From contig JASJHQ010000065.1 of NCBI GenBank assembly GCA_037625715.1, positions 1-44,878 on the forward strand: a stretch of 44,878 nt of DNA, written 5' to 3'. Source of the DNA: JABAYQ01 sp018608925 (GTDB taxonomy: Bacteria > Bacteroidota > Bacteroidia > Flavobacteriales > UBA7312). The position numbers were made by a program, and so were the translations under genes. The notes below the pieces were generated by a model that was given only the letters and a program-made list of their open reading frames with translations, had not been told where the DNA came from and did not search any database. This document shows, one piece after another, positions 40,709 through 44,878 of this stretch (position 1 is the stretch's first letter; the number at the start of each line of letters is the position of its first letter).

Positions 40709-43387
40709 CTATTCTGCCATATTAGGGTGCAGCCATTTGTTTGCTTCTTTTTTAGAAATGCCTCTTCTTTTTGCATAATCTTCAAGCTGATCATCTATAA
40801 TTTTTCCTAATCCAAAATATTTAGCTTGTTCGTTTCCAAAATAATACCCACTAACGCTTGCAGCTGGCCACATAGCTAAACTTTCGGTTAACCGTACTCC
40901 TAATGACTCCTCTACATTCAATAAATTCCAAATAGTTTTCTTTTCTAAGTGATCTGGACAAGCAGGATAACCAGGTGCAGGACGTATTCCTTTATAACCC
41001 TCTTCTATCAATGCTTGATTACTTAGATTTTCCAAATTGGCATAACCCCAAGAATCTGTCCTTACCTTTTTATGTAAATATTCTGCAAAAGCTTCTGCTA
41101 ATCGATCAGCAAGCGCTTTTATCATAATAGAATTATAATCGTCATTATCAGCTTCAAAAGCCTCAGCAAGTTCTTTGGTTCCAAATCCGGCAGAAACACA
41201 AAAAGCACCCATATAGTCCTGAAGGCCACTTTCTTTTGGAGCAATAAAATCGGACAAGGCCATATTAGGCACACCATCTTTTTTCTTTAATTGCTGACGA
41301 AGAGTTAAAAAGGAAATTTTATCTTGTGTATTAGGATCAACTATTTCAATATCATCATCATTTATAGTATTTGCTGGAAATAATCCGAATACTGCCTTGG
41401 CTTTTAATAATTTTTTATCGAACACTTCTTTCAACAATTCTTGGGCATCAGCAAATAACTCTGACACTTGTTCACCAATAATTTCATCTCTTAAAATTGC
41501 CGGATATTTTCCATGAAAATCCCAACTTCTAAAAAACGGACTCCAATCAATAAATTCTTCAAGCAGAGTAATGTCAAAATTTTCTAAAACTTCAATTCCT
41601 AAATGATTTGGCTTCTTAATAGTTGCAGTTTTCCAATCTATTTGAAACTTTTGCTTTCTAGCTTCTTCAATTGAAATGTATTTTTTTTGTCTGCCATTTT
41701 TCAAAAACCTCTCTCTAAAAGCATCATATTCTTCTCTTATTACTTTCTTGTAAATAGCGTTATTTTCGTTTAGCAAATCTCCCACAACAGTAACCGCCCT
41801 AGAAGCATCGTTTACATGAACTACTGTATTAGAATAATGAGGCGATATTTTCACAGAAGTATGGGCTTTAGAAGTAGTTGCACCTCCAATCAACAATGGG
41901 ATAGAAAAATTATTTTTCTCCATCTCTTTCGACAAATACACCATTTCATCTAAAGAAGGAGTGATTAATCCGCTTAAACCAATGATATCTACTTTATGAA
42001 TCTTAGCAGTTTCAATTATTTTCTCTGGAGAAACCATTACACCCAAATCAATAATCTCATAATTATTGCACCCTAATACTACGCTCACAATATTTTTACC
42101 AATATCGTGGACATCTCCTTTTACTGTTGCCATTAATATCTTGCCAGCAAACTCAATTTTACCGTCTTTTTCCAATTCAATAAAAGGCTGGAGATAGGCT
42201 ACTGCTTTTTTCATCACTCGAGCAGATTTCACCACTTGAGGCAAAAACATCTTTCCACTTCCAAACAAATCTCCTACTACATTCATTCCAATCATTAAGT
42301 TTTGTTCTATAACTTCTATTGGCTTTGCCGATAGAAGTCTGGCTTGCTCTACATCTTCGATAATAAATGCATCAATGCCTTTCACTAAACTATGTGTGAT
42401 TCTTTCTTGAAGCGGATAATTTCGCCACTCTAAAACTTTGGTATCTCCTTCTTTTTTGTTGCATTTTACATGTTCTGCTATTTCAAGTAAACGCTCAGTA
42501 GCATCATCCTTTCTGTCTAACAAAACATCTTCAACAGCTTCTAATAAATCTTTTGGGATTTTATCATAGATCTCTAACATAGTAGGGTTCACAATACCCA
42601 TATTCATACCATGCTGAATAGCGTGATATAGAAATGATGCATGCATAGCTTCTCTTACTGTATTATTTCCTCGAAAAGAAAAAGAGACATTACTAACACC
42701 CCCAGAAACATTAGCGTTTGTTAAGTTTTCACGTATCCACTGGCTAGCTTTAAAGAAATCCAATGCATTTTTACGATGTTCTTCCATACCAGTTGCCACA
42801 GGAAAAATATTTGGATCGAAAATAATATCTTGAGAAGGGAAACCTACAACATCTACTAAAATCGTGTACGATCTTTGACAAATTTCTATCCTTCTTTGAA
42901 AATTATCTGCTTGACCATTTTCATCAAAAGCCATAACAATTACAGCTGCACCATATCGTTTTACTAAAGTTGCTTGGCGAATAAACTCCTGCTCACCTTC
43001 CTTTAGACTAATAGAATTAACTACCGATTTACCTTGTACGACTTGCAAGCCTGCTTCAATAATCTCCCATTTAGAACTGTCTATCATGATAGGAATTCTG
43101 GAGATGTCAGGCTCTGAAGCTATCAGATTTAAAAAAGTAGTCATAGCAAACACTCCATCTAACATTCCTTCATCCATATTAACATCTAAAATTTGAGCTC
43201 CTCCCTCAACCTGATCTCTAGCAACTGCCAAGGCTTCTTCATATTTCTCTTCATTTATAAGCCTTAAGAATTTTCGTGAGCCAGTAACATTGGTACGTTC
43301 ACCTACATTTATAAAATTACTTTCTGGGGTGATAACAAGAGGCTCTAATCCTGATAATTGTAAGTATTTTTTTTGATTAAATATCAT
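40709..43387 (-). CDS. metH: Methionine synthase, folate/cobalamin/activation module
   Basis: 892 residues. Carries all but the first domain of cobalamin-dependent methionine synthase. In order: pterin-binding domain (about 20-290; NVGERTNVTGSRKF, QILDVNMDEGMLDG); four-helix cap and B12 domain (about 320-560) with the lower-ligand His427 in DVHDIGKNIV and the LIGGATTSKAHTSVKI segment; C-terminal SAM-binding reactivation domain (about 570-892) with RPAPGYPACPDH and SLAMWPAASVSGYYFGN. The homocysteine-binding domain is supplied by the separate gene upstream, 63 bases away. This split is usual in Bacteroidota. It lies behind the SAM riboswitch. Confidence 0.95.
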   Translation of the reverse strand: MIFNQKKYLQLSGLEPLVITPESNFINVGERTNVTGSRKFLRLINEEKYEEALAVARDQVEGGAQILDVNMDEGMLDGVFAMTTFLNLIASEPDISRIPIMIDSSKWEIIEAGLQVVQGKSVVNSISLKEGEQEFIRQATLVKRYGAAVIVMAFDENGQADNFQRRIEICQRSYTILVDVVGFPSQDIIFDPNIFPVATGMEEHRKNALDFFKASQWIRENLTNANVSGGVSNVSFSFRGNNTVREAMHASFLYHAIQHGMNMGIVNPTMLEIYDKIPKDLLEAVEDVLLDRKDDATERLLEIAEHVKCNKKEGDTKVLEWRNYPLQERITHSLVKGIDAFIIEDVEQARLLSAKPIEVIEQNLMIGMNVVGDLFGSGKMFLPQVVKSARVMKKAVAYLQPFIELEKDGKIEFAGKILMATVKGDVHDIGKNIVSVVLGCNNYEIIDLGVMVSPEKIIETAKIHKVDIIGLSGLITPSLDEMVYLSKEMEKNNFSIPLLIGGATTSKAHTSVKISPHYSNTVVHVNDASRAVTVVGDLLNENNAIYKKVIREEYDAFRERFLKNGRQKKYISIEEARKQKFQIDWKTATIKKPNHLGIEVLENFDITLLEEFIDWSPFFRSWDFHGKYPAILRDEIIGEQVSELFADAQELLKEVFDKKLLKAKAVFGLFPANTINDDDIEIVDPNTQDKISFLTLRQQLKKKDGVPNMALSDFIAPKESGLQDYMGAFCVSAGFGTKELAEAFEADNDDYNSIMIKALADRLAEAFAEYLHKKVRTDSWGYANLENLSNQALIEEGYKGIRPAPGYPACPDHLEKKTIWNLLNVEESLGVRLTESLAMWPAASVSGYYFGNEQAKYFGLGKIIDDQLEDYAKRRGISKKEANKWLHPNMAE

Positions 43388-43450
43388 GGCTTTAATTTTA
43401 GGCTATTTAAGGAGTATGGATAAAAATGAAATGTTTTTAAAAAGTAATTT

Positions 43451-44464
43451 TCAAAGTCGAGCTGAATTAGAAATATGGCAATTTCTAGGCTTGTATTTAA
43501 CAACAACTTCGGCAATGGCTTTAATATGTTTTGGACTAGTTCCACAACATCCTCCTATAATATTAATTAGATTTTCCTTTAAATAGGCCTCGATAAATTG
43601 TTGCATTTCTTCTGGGCTTTGATCGTACTCTCCAAAAGCGTTAGGCAAACCAGCATTAGGATGTGCTGAAGTATGAAAACTGGTTACGTTCGATAGTCGC
43701 TGTAAATATGGCTGTAACTGTTCTGCTCCTAAAGCACAATTAAAGCCAACACTCAGCAAAGGGATATGTTCGACAGAAATAAGAAATGCTTCAACCGTTT
43801 GTCCTGACAAAGTTCTGCCAGAAGCATCAGTAATAGTTCCTGAAACCATAATTGGAATATTAATGTTTCGTTCTGCTTTCACTTCATCGATTGCAAACAA
43901 TGCCGCTTTTGCATTTAGAGTATCAAAAATGGTTTCCACTAAAAGAATATCGACCCCACCATCAATCAAAGCTTCAGCTTGCTGCTTGTAAGCGATACGT
44001 AATTCGTTAAAAGTAACAGCTCTAAATTCAGGCCTATTAACATCAGGTGATAAACTAGCGGTTCGATTAGTCGGCCCCATAGCTCCAGCTACAAACCTTG
44101 GTTTGAGTGGATTTTTTACAGTAAAATCATCTGCAACTTTTTTTGCGATTTTAGCAGATTCGTAGTTAAGTTCATAAACCAAGTCTTCCATACTATAATC
44201 AGCCATTGCAATAGTAGTTCCAGAGAAAGTATTTGTTTCTATAATATCTGCACCTGCTTCCAAATATTTGGCATGGATTTCGGCAATAGCTTTAGGCTGA
44301 GTTAAAGACAATAAATCATTATTACCTTGTAACGAACTAGGATGATCTTTAAAACGATGGCCTCTAAAATCTATTTCAGAAAAATGGTATTGCTGAAGCA
44401 TAGTTCCCATTGCCCCATCAAGAACAAGTATTCTATGTTGTAATTCATGTTTTAAGTTTGACAT
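43451..44464 (-). CDS. metH1: Methionine synthase, homocysteine S-methyltransferase module
   Basis: 337 residues, equal to the N-terminal homocysteine-binding barrel of MetH as a separate polypeptide. It activates homocysteine through zinc held by three cysteines: Cys243 in GFNCALG and Cys306-Cys307 in IGGCCGTSP, all present. Other marks: VLDGAMGTMLQQY, EAGADIIETNTFSGT, RFVAGAMGPTNRTASLSPDVNRP. First gene of the metH1-metH2-metF unit; its 5' leader (44465 to about 44665) contains a SAM riboswitch and a terminator-like hairpin, so expression should fall when S-adenosylmethionine is plentiful. Confidence 0.95.
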   Translation of the reverse strand: MSNLKHELQHRILVLDGAMGTMLQQYHFSEIDFRGHRFKDHPSSLQGNNDLLSLTQPKAIAEIHAKYLEAGADIIETNTFSGTTIAMADYSMEDLVYELNYESAKIAKKVADDFTVKNPLKPRFVAGAMGPTNRTASLSPDVNRPEFRAVTFNELRIAYKQQAEALIDGGVDILLVETIFDTLNAKAALFAIDEVKAERNINIPIMVSGTITDASGRTLSGQTVEAFLISVEHIPLLSVGFNCALGAEQLQPYLQRLSNVTSFHTSAHPNAGLPNAFGEYDQSPEEMQQFIEAYLKENLINIIGGCCGTSPKHIKAIAEVVVKYKPRNCHISNSARL

Positions 44465-44493
44465 TTTATATATAATATATATTGAATGTCATC

Positions 44494-44523
44494 AAGAAAA
44501 TTGCAAAAAATAAATTTTCGCAA
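44494..44523 (-). terminator. Terminator-like hairpin of the riboswitch expression platform
   Basis: On the minus strand TTGCGAAAA pairs with TTTTTGCAA (44501-44523; one G-U pair, 5-base loop), followed by TTTTCTT. It begins directly after the 3' strand of riboswitch helix P1 and ends 30 bases before the metH1 ATG. Position fits a transcriptional off-switch. The stem is AT-rich and no anti-terminator partner is obvious. Confidence 0.5.
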
Positions 44524-44642
44524 GTTATCTCTCTTTACTATTTAGTGAGTAGTAAAGTAGAATTTAGCACCTACTTTTCTTAAGAAGAAGAAAGGGTTGC
44601 TAAGGCTTCAACGGGTCTAATCCCTCTGCCTTTCGTGATAAC
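44524..44642 (-). promoter_or_regulatory. SAM-I (S-box) riboswitch upstream of metH
   Basis: On the minus strand the leader contains the S-box core in order: GTTATC (P1), GAAAGGCAGAGGGA, ACCC, GAAGCC, TTAGCAACCC, then AGGTGCTAAATTCTAC, helix P4 CTTTACTA/TAGTAAAG (44533-44557) and GATAAC closing P1 (44524-44529 with 44637-44642). These match the conserved blocks of the SAM-I riboswitch, including the GAAGCC...GCAACC and GGTGCTAA segments that bind S-adenosylmethionine. Length of 119 bases is normal. It controls metH1-metH2-metF. Confidence 0.92.
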
Positions 44643-44668
44643 AATACAATAAGGTTATGTAATTAATT

Positions 44669-44697
44669 CAAATATACAGCTATTAATTGGAAACAAA
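44669..44697 (-). promoter_or_regulatory. Complete Bacteroidota promoter (-33/-7) of the metH unit
   Basis: On the minus strand TTTG (44697-44694), 17 bases, then TATATTTG (44676-44669). Both elements and the spacing fit the Bacteroidota consensus. The transcript would start near 44665, about 20 bases before the riboswitch. It is the best-formed promoter in the window. Confidence 0.7.
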
Positions 44698-44759
44698 AAG
44701 TGCATTAAAAAACTGACTATAAATATATTTTAAGAAAAAAAAATTAGTGACTATATCAT

Positions 44760-44878
44760 CTAAAACATTAGACCAATAGAAACGCTAATTCTTAATCCGT
44801 CTTTATTAAAAGTATCAATCTCATTCTTTTCGTTGGTCTCAATAATCAATCGACTCTGGCTTACGCTAGAAACATTGT
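44760..44878 (-). CDS. 3' end of a gene, possibly an outer-membrane barrel protein
   Basis: A minus-strand frame enters at the right edge and stops at TAG 44762-44760, giving the last 38 residues: it contains QSRLIIETNEKNEIDTFN and ends RISVSIGLMF. The alternating final strand and terminal phenylalanine are typical of outer-membrane beta barrels, but the piece is too short to name. Between it and the metH promoter (44698-44759) the sequence is AT-rich with no clear terminator. Confidence 0.5.
   Translation of the reverse strand, partial: NVSSVSQSRLIIETNEKNEIDTFNKDGLRISVSIGLMF

Noticed and set aside
43386..43586. Plus-strand frame across the metH1-metH2 gap
   Set aside because: Mostly opposite metH1 coding sequence, no family resemblance and no promoter; treated as a shadow.
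44714..44755. Direct repeat TGACTATA, 34 bases apart
   Set aside because: Eight bases in very AT-rich DNA, no palindrome, and not placed relative to the promoter as an operator would be.
1..44878. Search for tRNA genes, CRISPR arrays, insertion sequences, toxin-antitoxin pairs or phage genes
   Set aside because: Gaps between genes are mostly under 100 bases; none of the larger gaps (168-808, 1406-1559, 44643-44759) shows a cloverleaf, spaced repeats or terminal inverted repeats, and no gene product fits these classes.

Overview
The window is a low-GC (roughly one third G+C by eye), gene-dense chromosomal segment of a member of the Bacteroidota, most likely Flavobacteriales. Supporting signs are porX (type IX secretion regulator), the fused lpxC-fabZ gene, methionine synthase split into two genes, several Bacteroidota-restricted families (DUF3822, DUF5522), A-rich rather than Shine-Dalgarno leaders, and repeated matches to the Bacteroidota -7 promoter element TAnnTTTG. 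Almost all of it is conserved core genome; I see no prophage, insertion sequence, CRISPR array, tRNA or rRNA.

Layout. 1-810: 5' part of an exported protein gene (minus), then a 640-base stretch that carries what looks like a broken reading frame on the minus strand. 809-8635 (+): a ClpP-like lipoprotein, dnaX, a large M16 protease, NADP-isocitrate dehydrogenase and a lipoprotein. 8686-10661 (-): an acyltransferase and a RecD-like helicase. 10745-13176 (+): a membrane-anchored protein, DUF3822, rsmD and coaD. 13166-15545: NUDIX (-), pyrE and an SRPBCC protein (+), birA (-). 15611-20032 (+): rsfS-ftsH-DUF2007-cdsA-psd and a cysteine-rich exported protein. 20106-23147 (+): M16 peptidase, O-methyltransferase, proline dehydrogenase. 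23140-26712 (-): porX-tsaE-ald-small membrane protein. 26759-32378 (+): HD hydrolase, lpxD, lpxC-fabZ, lpxA, efp, rnhB. 32412-35039 (+): a very large anchored protein. 35040-36781 (-): an ACC-deaminase-like PLP enzyme and a GH73 glucosaminidase. 36843-39013 (+): DUF5522 and urocanate hydratase. 39672-44464 (-): metH1-metH2-metF behind a SAM riboswitch. 44760-44878 (-): the 3' end of a further gene.

Functional themes. Envelope building (lpxD/lpxC-fabZ/lpxA, cdsA, psd, glucosaminidase, acyltransferase), translation and ribosome assembly (rsmD, rsfS, efp, tsaE), proteolysis (ftsH, two M16 proteases), replication and repair (dnaX, RecD-like helicase, rnhB), and one-carbon/methionine metabolism under a clear S-adenosylmethionine riboswitch. 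Genes are tightly packed: many 4- to 20-base overlaps in operons, three convergent pairs whose 3' ends overlap by 8-11 bases, and one pair of back-to-back stop codons.

The most interesting points are the SAM riboswitch with a complete upstream promoter; a Bacteroidota-type gene pair (10745-12191) resembling a PilM-like actin-fold protein with a bitopic, pseudopilin-like partner; pyrE with a -7 element four bases from its start codon (possible leaderless mRNA); a 59-residue cysteine-motif protein translationally coupled to urocanate hydratase; a 13-cysteine exported protein; and a glucosaminidase carrying a beta-rich C-terminal domain instead of the LysM repeats often seen. I found no clear new defence or mobile system.
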